From Methanosarcinales archaeon (GTDB taxonomy: Archaea > Halobacteriota > Methanosarcinia > Methanosarcinales > Methanogasteraceae), in assembly GCA_003661105.1 (NCBI GenBank), contig QMVM01000047.1, positions 1-10,769 on the forward strand: DNA of 10,769 bases, given 5' to 3'. Positions 1-7,023 of this stretch are shown here, piece by piece. The notes under the pieces were generated by a model. The model was given only the letters and a program-made list of their open reading frames with translations, ran no database searches and was not told the DNA's origin. Each line of letters starts with the position of its first letter. Positions within the stretch are counted from its first letter, which is position 1. The position numbers were made by a program, and so were the translations under genes.

Positions 1-821
1 GCATCGGTACTGGTGGTTTCACGGTCACTGATGGGGGCATTGGTGAGTATCACAGCGCGGCAATCGAGATCGCGCTCATCCCGATCATGCTGATCGGTGC
101 GATACCGTTTCTGGTCCATTACAAGGTCATCACGCGAAGAATGTCTTCGTACCTCGGGGACATACAGTGCAAAGCGATCCTTGCAATGGTTCTAATCGGC
201 TCGATTGCGCTTCTGCTCGATAACATGGTGAGCATGACGGATGAAAACCTCATGGTCTGTCTGGGTGACTCGATCTTTCAGTTCGTATCAGCGATCACGT
301 GCACTGGGTTTCAGACTGCAAATATACACCAGTGGACCCCAACCGCGCATATCATCCTGATCATCGCCATGGTTTCCGGTGGTACTGCCGGCTCAACTTC
401 CGGCGGCATAAAGACGATGAGAGTGATCATGGTGGTCAAAGGAGTCGGATGGTGGCTCAAAAAAATCGCACTTCCAAAGGAAGCAGTTATTCCATTTCGT
501 ATTGGAAAGAGAACTCTCACAGAGGATCATAAGAACGCAGAACTCGAGGAGGTTTCGCTGCTCCTGAATCTCTGGATCGTGTTTCTTCTGGTGGGTGTGG
601 TCGCACTCCTGCAGGTGGTGCCAGCAGGTTTCAATCTCGATGATGTGATCCTTGAGGTGGCATCCGCACAGGGCAATTCCGGGCTCTCAACCGGCATCAC
701 TACGGCAAGTCTCCCGGCAGCAGGCAAGATCATGCTGATATTTAACATGTGGATCGGGCGGCTTGAGATCATCCCTGTTGTCTTTCTGATGCGGACGCTT
801 CTCGTGCGGGAGATTACATGA
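1..821 (+). CDS. trkH: TrkH-family potassium uptake membrane subunit (5' end outside window)
   Basis: This is the C-terminal ~272 residues of a Trk/Ktr-type K+ (or Na+/K+) translocating membrane subunit. The frame is open from base 3, upstream of any in-window start, so the gene begins before the window. What is seen: a selectivity-filter signature IGTGGFT at the very start; a second pore loop TCTGFQTAN (about residues 99-107 of the visible part); the glycine-rich GGTAGSTSGGIKTMR segment (about 127-139) typical of the gate helix; a fourth filter-like loop GNSGLSTG (about 224-231); and the family's terminal MWIGRLEIIP signature (about 249-258). Several hydrophobic spans lie between them. In the family, four pseudo-repeated pore loops form one ion path, gated by a cytosolic NAD/ATP-binding TrkA/KtrA ring. 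No trkA is visible here; it may lie upstream. The gene converges on the next one with only 21 nt between stops. Confidence 0.93.
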   Translation, partial: IGTGGFTVTDGGIGEYHSAAIEIALIPIMLIGAIPFLVHYKVITRRMSSYLGDIQCKAILAMVLIGSIALLLDNMVSMTDENLMVCLGDSIFQFVSAITCTGFQTANIHQWTPTAHIILIIAMVSGGTAGSTSGGIKTMRVIMVVKGVGWWLKKIALPKEAVIPFRIGKRTLTEDHKNAELEEVSLLLNLWIVFLLVGVVALLQVVPAGFNLDDVILEVASAQGNSGLSTGITTASLPAAGKIMLIFNMWIGRLEIIPVVFLMRTLLVREIT

Positions 822-840
822 GGTTCTCGTGCAGAACACC
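822..840. terminator. Small hairpin in the 21-nt convergent gap
   Basis: GTTCT (823-827) pairs with AGAAC (833-837) around a 5-nt loop, and flanking GG/CC can add two pairs across one bulged base. It fills nearly the whole gap between the converging trkH stop (819-821) and the stop of the unknown minus-strand gene (843-845). A role as bidirectional 3'-end signal is inferred from position only; there is no adjacent T tract. Confidence 0.3.
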
Positions 841-842
841 GT

Positions 843-1679
843 CTACATCCGCCTGTTACCAGATAACCACCCAAACACCCTCTGCAAAAACAAAAGAATC
901 CTGTACTTGATCGGCAGCGCCTTTGACATAATCTTCCGTCCGGATAGCGCATCTCTGAAAAACCTCGGTTTATCCCTGCTCCCGATCAGCTCCCGAAAAG
1001 TTTCGTGATCCATAAAAAACGCAAGCGGCTTAACCCCAAAATGTCTCTTCACGCTACCGGCGATCTGATGGTACTCACGCCGCCAATCCACGACCGATCT
1101 GGCTCCTGGCTTTATCGCATCGAGTGTTGTTATCAAATTGATCGTGCCGCCCTCGATTCCGATGATCCAGTTCGTCCAGATATCATTCCCGCTGAAGATT
1201 GTGAGCATGACAAGTGCGTCATCAGGTGCGAAAGTCATGATCTTCTTAACCGTTTTATACTCGAGATTGGAAAACCAGTTTGAACCGACCGGGTACTGGC
1301 AGATCCCGGTCCCGATCTCGGAGGATATGGCGTCTTTTAGCGAGAACAACTGCTTGATATAATTGGCGTCAAAGTCAACAGTACTCTCAAATCTGGTGAA
1401 TATGCGCCGTATCGCAGGATAGGATATGGCATAGACCCGGTCCACACCTTCTTCATGGTGCATCGCTTTGATAACGTCTTCCAGTCTCCGATCATCCGTA
1501 AATCGACCTTTTAGTTCAGGTCTTGACCCCTGCCCGGTCTGCACGATCTTCAGTGGCACACCGGAATCGTGGATGATGATGATCGCAGTCTCTGGTTTGC
1601 CCCTGTGAAATAGGGCATGGTAAAGGTTGTTCCACTGCTCAACACTCCAGTCCAGGATTCTAATATTCTCACCGATCAT
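843..1679 (-). CDS. Protein of unknown function, last gene of the glycosidase operon
   Basis: A 278-residue protein that I do not recognise. The ATG at 1679 is chosen because GAGGT (minus strand, 1688-1692) lies 8 nt upstream; an in-frame TTG at 1694 would bury that site. It overlaps the stop of the glycosidase gene by 11 nt, so it is very likely co-transcribed and translationally coupled. The protein looks soluble and alpha/beta: a strand-like TAIIIIHDSG (31-40), an acidic/helical stretch (61-80), a second strand-like run DALVMLTIFSG (154-164), then WIIGIEGGTINLITTLDAI (171-189). The last 25 residues form a basic, amphipathic tail (IKYRILLFLQRVFGWLSGNRRM, around 257-278) that could touch a membrane. 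No signal peptide or true transmembrane helix is seen. Function is not assigned; context suggests a role with the glycosyltransferase and glycosidase. Confidence 0.8.
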   Translation of the reverse strand: MIGENIRILDWSVEQWNNLYHALFHRGKPETAIIIIHDSGVPLKIVQTGQGSRPELKGRFTDDRRLEDVIKAMHHEEGVDRVYAISYPAIRRIFTRFESTVDFDANYIKQLFSLKDAISSEIGTGICQYPVGSNWFSNLEYKTVKKIMTFAPDDALVMLTIFSGNDIWTNWIIGIEGGTINLITTLDAIKPGARSVVDWRREYHQIAGSVKRHFGVKPLAFFMDHETFRELIGSRDKPRFFRDALSGRKIMSKALPIKYRILLFLQRVFGWLSGNRRM

Positions 1680-3804
1680 GAGAAGCGACCTCAAGAATCC
1701 GGACCGTGTATGCAGGAATCCTGATCACCGGACCAACCATCTCTTCGCTATCCGGATCAAGATATATCCCTCCGATATCAACATCTTTCTCACCCATCCG
1801 AGTGTTTGCAACGAATAGAATCTCTCTGCCGTCTGCTCCGTCTGCTATGTGCACTGCTGCATCGATCTGTGGATCAGTACATGGAATCACGCGCTGCATC
1901 CCGCAAGCGACTGCGATCCGATCGATTATGCCAGTCAGCCCTGCCGGGACATCTTCTGTTACCCTTGGAAAGAGGAATCCGAAGTGGATGATGCTACCGC
2001 TCCCGATCTTCTGCTGGTAGATGATTGTTCCCGTGTCAGCGGTCAGAACAGAAACAGCACCGGTTGCGCCGGTATCAAATATGTCTGCATCTTTCAGTTC
2101 GATACCCTCCACCATCACCTCGTCCATCCGTCCGTCAGGTTTTGGCAGGTATTCTCTGATAATTCCAAATTCCTTGATATGTTCGTCGAATTCAGGGACT
2201 CTTGGTCCCATAACAAGACATCCGCCATCTTTTACATAGTTGATTAATTTATCCTGAACGTCCCTGCTCATAAAATCAAATGAAGGCACTGCCACCACCC
2301 TGTACTCGGAAAGTCGCTCCAGTGGAAGTTCGGTATCGCCGATAGTAACAGCGTACTTCGCAGCGCCGAAGCCGTAGTACAGCGCATCCCACTGCCGCCC
2401 ATATTCGAGCTGGATTACATCATCAAATCCGAGATCGTCCTCGCTGACATAATACTCAGGCGTGATGCCACCAAGAATCGGGATCGGCGTGAGAAGCGAT
2501 GATGCAAGTTCGAGACGGGCACAATCACGGTTTATTAACAGGATTCCTTCGCATTTTATCCTCAGTTCCTGATAGTTTATCCGTTTGATGATCCGGTTAA
2601 ACCTCTGGTAGAATCGGAATCGCTTTTTTCTGACTCCCCCGAATCGGTCGATCGGGCTTCCAACCCATCGTTCACGCTCGACTAACATGTAAAAATTGAT
2701 TCCTAAAAAACCGTACATGAGCGCGGCATAAGTTGTGAATTCGGCATCGTCGAGCATGATCGGTTTGACCGGGATCGGGAGTGCGACGAATCCCGATGCA
2801 AACTCTGGTATGAACGGCGCGCGACTCATGCCATTCAGATACTGGATGCACCGTTTTACTTTATGGTACTCCTCTTTGTAGTAGTAGAGGTCAAAACCGA
2901 CAGCATCAACGATCTCTTCCATCTTAATCTGGTTATATGGCGGTTTTATGCACAACCCTGGCAGATTATGATACATGAACGTGGCAACGCCGCGTTTCCT
3001 TAGCATATCACTGATACGTGCAAGCCCGTGCTGTAGATAATATTCCTTGTACTCGATCCAGTCCAGATAATATGGAAGATCGTCCCAATTCCTCGCATTG
3101 AAATCGCGGGGTGGTGGTACTTCATCAAACGAATCATAATCTGTTCTGTATGCGCTGTTCAACCGCTCGATGTCATGGTATTTTTCGTTTAAGAACCAGA
3201 GATACAAAAAAATCGCGCCTTCTGAGTAGTCGTGATCATACGGCTGGGTGCGCAGGAAGAAGGACATCTCGTTATCTGCCTGAACAGCGATTACACAGCC
3301 GTGCGGATGGAGATGATCTCTTATGATCGGGCAGACACGATCGAAATATATGCCGACTTCCTGGTAAAATTTTTCCGATGCATAACTCGGTACAGGAAAC
3401 ATCCTTGGGGGCGATGGGAATACCACTGGTGTGCCGTCGGCAGTGACCGATTGGACCATGGGATCCGCAAGAACCCGCTTTGGAAACCCAAAATATGTGA
3501 TCTCGGAGTTGACATGCGGACCCGGACGCAGCAGCACACGCAGATCCTTATCCTCACAGAGTGTTAAGAATGCGTCAAGATCATAATCAGGGTTTATCTC
3601 GCCAAAATCAAACTCTCCCGGGGAGATTTCATGAACACCCCATGGTATGTAGGTGCAGATGACTGAAAACCCCATCTCACGGACGCAATCGAGGATCTCT
3701 CCCCATCGCAAGCGTTCGAGCCTCCAGTAATGGACACTGCCGCTTACAAGAAGCATTCGTTCATCATCAAGATAAAATCCCCCATCCCGTGTCGTCAGGG
3801 CCAT
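1669..3804 (-). CDS. GH35-like (beta-galactosidase-type) glycosidase, cytoplasmic
   Basis: A 711-residue retaining glycosidase of clan GH-A. Seen: an N-terminal TIM-barrel signature with SGSVHYWRLERLRW (about 21-34), ICTYIPWGVHEISPGEFDF (49-67) and LLRPGPHVNSE (91-101), all close to GH35 beta-galactosidases. The strand-4 acid/base glutamate is likely Glu179 in AVQADNEMSFF, and the nucleophile Glu334 in PFIPEFASGF. After the barrel (to about 385) come a Rossmann-like domain with YRVVAVPSFDFMS (about 501-513) and DGGCLVMGP (526-534), resembling the GATase-like middle domain of GH42 enzymes, and a beta-rich C-terminal segment. A mixed GH35/GH42 label is therefore safest; galactoside specificity is inferred. 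No signal peptide is seen, so it probably acts on an intracellular glycoside. The ATG at 3804 lies one base past the GT2 stop; the upstream TTG at 3822 overlaps GT2 and adds non-homologous residues. The stop overlaps the next gene by 11 nt. Confidence 0.85.
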   Translation of the reverse strand: MALTTRDGGFYLDDERMLLVSGSVHYWRLERLRWGEILDCVREMGFSVICTYIPWGVHEISPGEFDFGEINPDYDLDAFLTLCEDKDLRVLLRPGPHVNSEITYFGFPKRVLADPMVQSVTADGTPVVFPSPPRMFPVPSYASEKFYQEVGIYFDRVCPIIRDHLHPHGCVIAVQADNEMSFFLRTQPYDHDYSEGAIFLYLWFLNEKYHDIERLNSAYRTDYDSFDEVPPPRDFNARNWDDLPYYLDWIEYKEYYLQHGLARISDMLRKRGVATFMYHNLPGLCIKPPYNQIKMEEIVDAVGFDLYYYKEEYHKVKRCIQYLNGMSRAPFIPEFASGFVALPIPVKPIMLDDAEFTTYAALMYGFLGINFYMLVERERWVGSPIDRFGGVRKKRFRFYQRFNRIIKRINYQELRIKCEGILLINRDCARLELASSLLTPIPILGGITPEYYVSEDDLGFDDVIQLEYGRQWDALYYGFGAAKYAVTIGDTELPLERLSEYRVVAVPSFDFMSRDVQDKLINYVKDGGCLVMGPRVPEFDEHIKEFGIIREYLPKPDGRMDEVMVEGIELKDADIFDTGATGAVSVLTADTGTIIYQQKIGSGSIIHFGFLFPRVTEDVPAGLTGIIDRIAVACGMQRVIPCTDPQIDAAVHIADGADGREILFVANTRMGEKDVDIGGIYLDPDSEEMVGPVIRIPAYTVRILEVASHDR
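1688..1692 (-). promoter_or_regulatory. Ribosome binding site (GAGGT) deciding the start of the unknown gene
   Basis: GAGGT on the minus strand, 8 nt before the ATG at 1679 and inside the end of the glycosidase gene. It supports the ATG over the longer TTG start at 1694, which would overlap it. Confidence 0.6.
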
Positions 3805-3805
3805 A

Positions 3806-4552
3806 TCACTTGCGTATACCAACGTATTCCCGTAGATCGGCGACTCTGAGTCTCTTTGTAAGCCTGTCCATCAATGTCGAATCCAGTTTCCAGCCAAGAT
3901 CCAGTTGTGCGTAATAATAGACCGTTCCGAGAAGTCCCATCGATTCCAGACGTCTGGATGAGTTCATAACTTTTATGTGAGGAAAAAACTTCACATCTCC
4001 GATCTTGTTTATCCGTCTGCTAAAGTCCACATCCTCGAGCAGGACATTTTTGTATCCGCCACACTCCCAGTAGGCATCCCGCCGCACACAGGTGTTAAAA
4101 CCCGGAAGGGTAACAGAGAGCAATTTATCGCGCATCAGAAAATACTTGTTGGCAACCGTCTCTGCAAGTTTTATCTGCTCTGATTGTTCTGAGAACTCAA
4201 ATCCGGTTGAGAATGCGACAAGATCCGGATCGGTCATGAATGTTTCGTAGACATAAGCAAGGTAGTATCCTGGCATCATGGTATCTGCGTCAATGAATAT
4301 AAGATATCTGCTGCTCTTGCTTGCATTCATAGCTCCAGAGTGTCTTCCTGCCCCAATCCCGCGCTCTTCGCAGTAGATGACGCTGTCAGCGTACCTCTTT
4401 GCGATATCAAGACTTCCATCTATACTGCCACCGTCTGACACGATCAGTTCATACGGTGTGTTTGTGTTCTGGTTTGCGATCGCTTCAAGCGTCGCCGCAA
4501 GGCAGTTAGCCTCGTTTAAGACCGGGACTATGACCGAGATCTCAGGTTCCAT
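3806..4552 (-). CDS. Family 2 glycosyltransferase, soluble
   Basis: A 248-residue GT-A fold enzyme that would transfer a sugar from a nucleotide- or lipid-linked donor. Seen: ISVIVPVLNEANCL (5-18) as the first strand and P-loop-like turn; ELIVSDGGSIDGS (35-47) with nucleotide-binding Asp40; the metal-binding DAD motif at 88-90 (LIFIDADTM); and an acceptor-side LLEDVDFSRRI (171-181) whose ED pair (173-174) fits the family's catalytic base. No transmembrane segment is present, unlike dolichol-phosphate-mannose or processive enzymes, so it acts in the cytosol or at the inner membrane face. The sugar and acceptor cannot be read from sequence. It is the first gene of a tight operon: its TGA is followed after one base by the ATG of the glycosidase. 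It has no recognisable SD but a TATA-like box about 27 nt upstream, which suggests a leaderless message. Confidence 0.9.
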   Translation of the reverse strand: MEPEISVIVPVLNEANCLAATLEAIANQNTNTPYELIVSDGGSIDGSLDIAKRYADSVIYCEERGIGAGRHSGAMNASKSSRYLIFIDADTMMPGYYLAYVYETFMTDPDLVAFSTGFEFSEQSEQIKLAETVANKYFLMRDKLLSVTLPGFNTCVRRDAYWECGGYKNVLLEDVDFSRRINKIGDVKFFPHIKVMNSSRRLESMGLLGTVYYYAQLDLGWKLDSTLMDRLTKRLRVADLREYVGIRK

Positions 4553-4578
4553 GATTAGGTTCTTGGTGCCAGATACAC

Positions 4579-4584
4579 TTTAAA
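4579..4584 (-). promoter_or_regulatory. TATA-like box for the GT2-glycosidase operon, probably leaderless
   Basis: TTTAAA on the minus strand, 27 nt upstream of the GT2 ATG (4552) and inside the 48-nt gap after the ABC1 gene. Archaeal initiation about 25 nt downstream of a TATA box would place the transcript start at or next to the ATG. The absence of any SD there agrees. The operon could also receive read-through from the ABC1 gene. Confidence 0.45.
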
Positions 4585-4600
4585 CGTTGAGATGGTGGTG

Positions 4601-6307
4601 TTACATCTGCCCGTGCCTGAGAATCGAGTAGAGAAGCCAGAAACCCATCGCCCCGGCACCGATAAACCCGATGATGCCGATTACCGGGATGTCATGCCAT
4701 AATGGCGGAATTCCTGCGAGCACAATCAACCCGGAGCCCATAACAAGCGATGCCAGAACGATAGCGAAACTGATGCGATTGCTGACCTGATCAAGAGTTT
4801 TTTGCATCGGCTCAAGTCCACGATGTTCAAACTTAATCGTGGTCCCTCCACTCTTTGCCTGCTTCAGGATGTCGCGGAACGCCCCTGGAATCTCTTTTAA
4901 TAGGTGGATGATCTCGGCACCTGAGTTTAACATATCAGATGCCACGCGTTTTGGATGCATCCTCTCCATCCGGATGCGTTTGATGAACGGGGTTGCTGAA
5001 CCAACAAAGTCAAAATCAGGGTCAAGCACCGTTCCAACCCCCTCGACCGTTGTAATCGCCCTAACCATCGTGAAGAGGTTTGGCGGAATCTGCAAACGGT
5101 GATGCGAGACAAGGTCCATAAACTGGCGCAAGAGCCGCCCGGCATCGATCTCCTTTAATGGTTTTCCAATGTACTGCATTGTCATGTCAGAAACATCCAG
5201 TTCCATCTTTCGGCGATCTACCGGCACATCCTGTGTAGTAAGTCGCAGCAGCGCATCGGTCGCTTTTGCCTCGTTCTGGCGCACGACTGCAACAACGAGA
5301 TCCACGATCTCATATCTGGTCTGCCTGTCGATGCGCCCCATCATCCCGAAATCCAGATAGCAGATCACGTTACCTGCGAGGATCACGATATTTCCAGGGT
5401 GTGGATCGGCATGGAAGAAGCCATGCACAAGGATCTGCTCGAAGATCAGGTCTGCGCCGCGTGCTGCAATCACACTCCTGTCAAGACCCTCCGCTTCCAG
5501 CCGATCGATGTCAGATGTTTTGACACCGTCGATGTACTCCATCGTGAGAACACGCGCTGTTGTCGCATCGGAAAAGACTTTTGGCACGTAAACCGTGGGA
5601 TCGTCCAGAAACTGTCTTGAAAACCGCTCGATATAGAACGCCTCGTTGTTATAATCGATCTCCTTCTTAATAGTGTCTGCAAATTCTGTAACAATCCTTG
5701 TGGGGTTATATATCTGGTACGCATCCACATTCTGCTCCAGAAGCGTTGCCAGATGGAACATAATCTCCAGATCGACCTCGATCGTTTTTTTGATGTCAGG
5801 ACGCTGCACCTTGACAGCCACATCCTCCCCGGTTGCGAGTGTGGCGCGATGCACCTGTCCGATAGACGCTGCTGCGACCGGAGTCTCGTCAAAGTCCTGA
5901 AATATCGTATCCATCGGGGCACTTAGTTCAGATTCGATCGTTCTCTTAACATCCTCGAATGGAAACGACGGAACTTTATCCTGAAGCTTCTCAAACTGGG
6001 TGATAAACTCCATCGGGATCAGGTCAGGGCGTGTGGATAGAATCTGCCCCATCTTAATGAATGTGGGACCGAGTTCTTCCATCGACAGTCTCACCCGTTC
6101 CGGCAGTGTTAACTCCCCGATTCGCTCCCGCTCTCTTCTGATCTTTTTCGGGAGTGCGATATCAACATAACGCCCTATATGCAGGGCATCTATCACATCG
6201 CCGAAGCCGTATCTGAACAGAACCGCAAGAATCTGGCGGTAACGCTCGATGTGACGATATGTGCGCGAGATAGCTCCAATTTTGTGTATATGCGTCATTT
6301 TCCCCAT
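4601..6307 (-). CDS. ABC1/UbiB (AarF) family atypical kinase-like membrane protein
   Basis: A 568-residue member of the ABC1/ADCK/UbiB family, near the usual ~550 length. Diagnostic motifs in order: KxGQ (Lys85-Gln88, in GPTFIKMGQILSTRPDLIP); the alanine-rich nucleotide loop AAASIGQVHRA (145-155) replacing the normal glycine-rich loop; VAVKVQRPD with Lys166; HADPHPGN (299-306); and DFG (319-321). Two C-terminal hydrophobic helices (about 512-532 and 541-562) anchor it in the membrane. Known members are ATPases that support isoprenoid lipid or quinone metabolism (UbiB, COQ8); a similar role with isoprenoid lipids is inferred here. It is divergent from a phasin-like gene and 48 nt upstream of the GT2 operon on the same strand. 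ATG at 6307 is chosen; ATG at 6298 is an alternative, and neither has an evident SD. Confidence 0.95.
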   Translation of the reverse strand: MGKMTHIHKIGAISRTYRHIERYRQILAVLFRYGFGDVIDALHIGRYVDIALPKKIRRERERIGELTLPERVRLSMEELGPTFIKMGQILSTRPDLIPMEFITQFEKLQDKVPSFPFEDVKRTIESELSAPMDTIFQDFDETPVAAASIGQVHRATLATGEDVAVKVQRPDIKKTIEVDLEIMFHLATLLEQNVDAYQIYNPTRIVTEFADTIKKEIDYNNEAFYIERFSRQFLDDPTVYVPKVFSDATTARVLTMEYIDGVKTSDIDRLEAEGLDRSVIAARGADLIFEQILVHGFFHADPHPGNIVILAGNVICYLDFGMMGRIDRQTRYEIVDLVVAVVRQNEAKATDALLRLTTQDVPVDRRKMELDVSDMTMQYIGKPLKEIDAGRLLRQFMDLVSHHRLQIPPNLFTMVRAITTVEGVGTVLDPDFDFVGSATPFIKRIRMERMHPKRVASDMLNSGAEIIHLLKEIPGAFRDILKQAKSGGTTIKFEHRGLEPMQKTLDQVSNRISFAIVLASLVMGSGLIVLAGIPPLWHDIPVIGIIGFIGAGAMGFWLLYSILRHGQM

Positions 6308-6340
6308 GGTTCAGGCACGTGTTCAATTGGCTACACGCAT

Positions 6341-6353
6341 CATTAAAACTTTT
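6341..6353 (-). promoter_or_regulatory. BRE/TATA-like promoter of the ABC1 gene
   Basis: The minus strand reads AAAAGTTTTAATG, a purine-rich lead-in plus an A/T-rich core. It lies about 35-45 nt before the ATG at 6307, predicting a short leader of roughly 10-15 nt. The first seven bases match those of the divergent promoter at 6368-6379. Confidence 0.4.
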
Positions 6354-6367
6354 CCAGTCCCTGTTCC

Positions 6368-6379
6368 AAAAGTTATATG
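6368..6379 (+). promoter_or_regulatory. BRE/TATA-like promoter of the phasin-like gene
   Basis: AAAAGTTATATG, with its core about 25 nt before position 6400. This predicts a start just upstream of the SD at 6403-6408 and so a leader of about 15 nt. It is paired head-to-head with the ABC1 promoter in the same 107-nt intergenic region. Confidence 0.45.
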
Positions 6380-6402
6380 TCAGATGAATGTCTTGTGATG
6401 TC

Positions 6403-6408
6403 AGGAGG
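6403..6408 (+). promoter_or_regulatory. Strong ribosome binding site (AGGAGG)
   Basis: A perfect AGGAGG followed by a 6-nt spacer and ATG at 6415. It rules out the in-frame ATG at 6388, which lies upstream of it. Confidence 0.8.
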
Positions 6409-6414
6409 ATTACC

Positions 6415-6723
6415 ATGATAGATTCACTCAGAAAACTGGGGCTTCTTGGAATTGGTGCGATATCCATCACCGAGGAGAAAGTCAAGCAAGTCGTAAATGA
6501 ACTCGTTGAGAAAGGAGAGATGAATTCCGAGGAAGGAAAAACCCTCGTTCACGAACTCCTGACCGAGAAAAAGAAGCAGATGCAGGACTTCGATGAAAAA
6601 ATCTCGAAGGATGTGCAGAACGCCGTCGGTAAAGCAAAAATCGCATCGAAGGACGATGTTTCTCGCCTGGAAGATAAGATCACAGAACTTGAAAAGACCA
6701 TCCAAAAACTCCTCGAAAAATAA
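6415..6723 (+). CDS. Phasin-like small coiled-coil protein
   Basis: A 102-residue, highly charged helical protein. Seen: a short hydrophobic N-terminal stretch LRKLGLLGIGAISI (5-18); a helix-turn region with EKVKQVVNELVEKGEMNSEEGKTLV (about 21-45), where the GEM(N/x)xEEGK pattern is typical of the phasin/COG3937-type family; a lysine/glutamate-rich linker; and a C-terminal leucine/isoleucine heptad pattern (LEDKITELEKTIQKLLEK, 85-102) predicting a coiled coil. Such proteins are known mainly as small polyhydroxyalkanoate-granule or structural accessory proteins, but no PHA synthesis gene is present, so granule binding is not claimed. Position next to, and divergent from, an ABC1-family gene suggests the two work together. 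The start is fixed by AGGAGG six bases upstream. Confidence 0.8.
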   Translation: MIDSLRKLGLLGIGAISITEEKVKQVVNELVEKGEMNSEEGKTLVHELLTEKKKQMQDFDEKISKDVQNAVGKAKIASKDDVSRLEDKITELEKTIQKLLEK

Positions 6724-6764
6724 GGGGTGGTGTGGATATCGGGCGATCGCCAGGAAAGTAACGC

Positions 6765-6935
6765 TTGAGTGATCTGCGTCCTGTTGCAGAGGAGTACGGC
6801 ATCAAAACCAGTTGTGTGAAGAAGATCGATATCGTAAAACAAATGCCAGAGTATGATACCTTCTTGCGAGGAATCCCGCGAAGAAAACCGCAGCTTCCGG
6901 ACTTCTGCTGCATGAGTAAGAGGTGGGATCGATAG
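6765..6935 (+). CDS. Small SAP/Rho-N-like protein (56 aa, TTG start)
   Basis: An open frame of 56 codons from TTG at 6765 to TAG at 6933. An in-frame TAA at 6759 means no earlier start exists. AGGA (6752-6755) lies about 9 nt upstream as a possible ribosome site. The peptide reads as protein-like rather than random: SDLRPVAEEYGIKTSCVKKID (2-22) matches the helix-turn-helix pattern of SAP/Rho-N motifs (L..VA.E.GIK...KK.D.I), which bind nucleic acid or partner proteins. The tail holds FCCMSKRWDR (47-56), reminiscent of the Cys/Trp-rich end of small bacterial SAP-domain proteins, but shorter and possibly degenerate. It follows the phasin-like gene by 41 nt and may be co-transcribed with it. Recognised from pattern only; it could be a truncated relic. 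Confidence 0.45.
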   Translation: MSDLRPVAEEYGIKTSCVKKIDIVKQMPEYDTFLRGIPRRKPQLPDFCCMSKRWDR

Positions 6936-6947
6936 GAACTGGATAAG

Positions 6948-7011
6948 AAGTTTAAAATATCATTGGGTTTTTAGATGATGCTGGCAATCTCACTAGCTAA
7001 CGACTACTAAC
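6948..7011 (+). repeat. Promoter-like repeat, copy A (upstream of the oxidoreductase gene)
   Basis: Bases 6948-6981 align with 8631-8663 at 25 of 34 columns with one gap, and every substitution is a transition. A second block, AGCTAACGACTACTAAC (6995-7011), aligns with AGTTAGCGGCTTATAGC (8665-8681). Copy A has about 12 extra bases between the blocks. It contains the TATA-like box and a TTTTTAG run. Confidence 0.5.
6951..6960 (+). promoter_or_regulatory. TATA-like box of the FAD oxidoreductase gene
   Basis: TTTAAAATAT preceded by AGAAG, about 64 nt before the ATG at 7024. This predicts a leader of roughly 40 nt. It is part of the longer repeat that recurs at 8631. Confidence 0.45.
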
Positions 7012-7023
7012 AAGAGTGTGAAA

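Noticed and set aside
527..952. Long minus-strand frame opposite the end of trkH
   Set aside because: It is antisense to a clear TrkH coding sequence, has low-complexity Arg/Ser/Cys-rich content, and overlaps two better-supported genes.
3804..3822. TTG start at 3822 for the glycosidase
   Set aside because: It adds six residues and overlaps the GT2 gene; the ATG at 3804, one base after the GT2 stop, fits operon geometry better.
5470..5922. 150-codon minus-strand frame inside the ABC1 gene
   Set aside because: It is an out-of-frame shadow, rich in Arg/Ser/Trp, inside a gene with all ABC1 motifs in the main frame.
6388..6414. ATG at 6388 as start of the phasin-like protein
   Set aside because: It lies upstream of the perfect AGGAGG at 6403-6408, which is spaced correctly for ATG at 6415.
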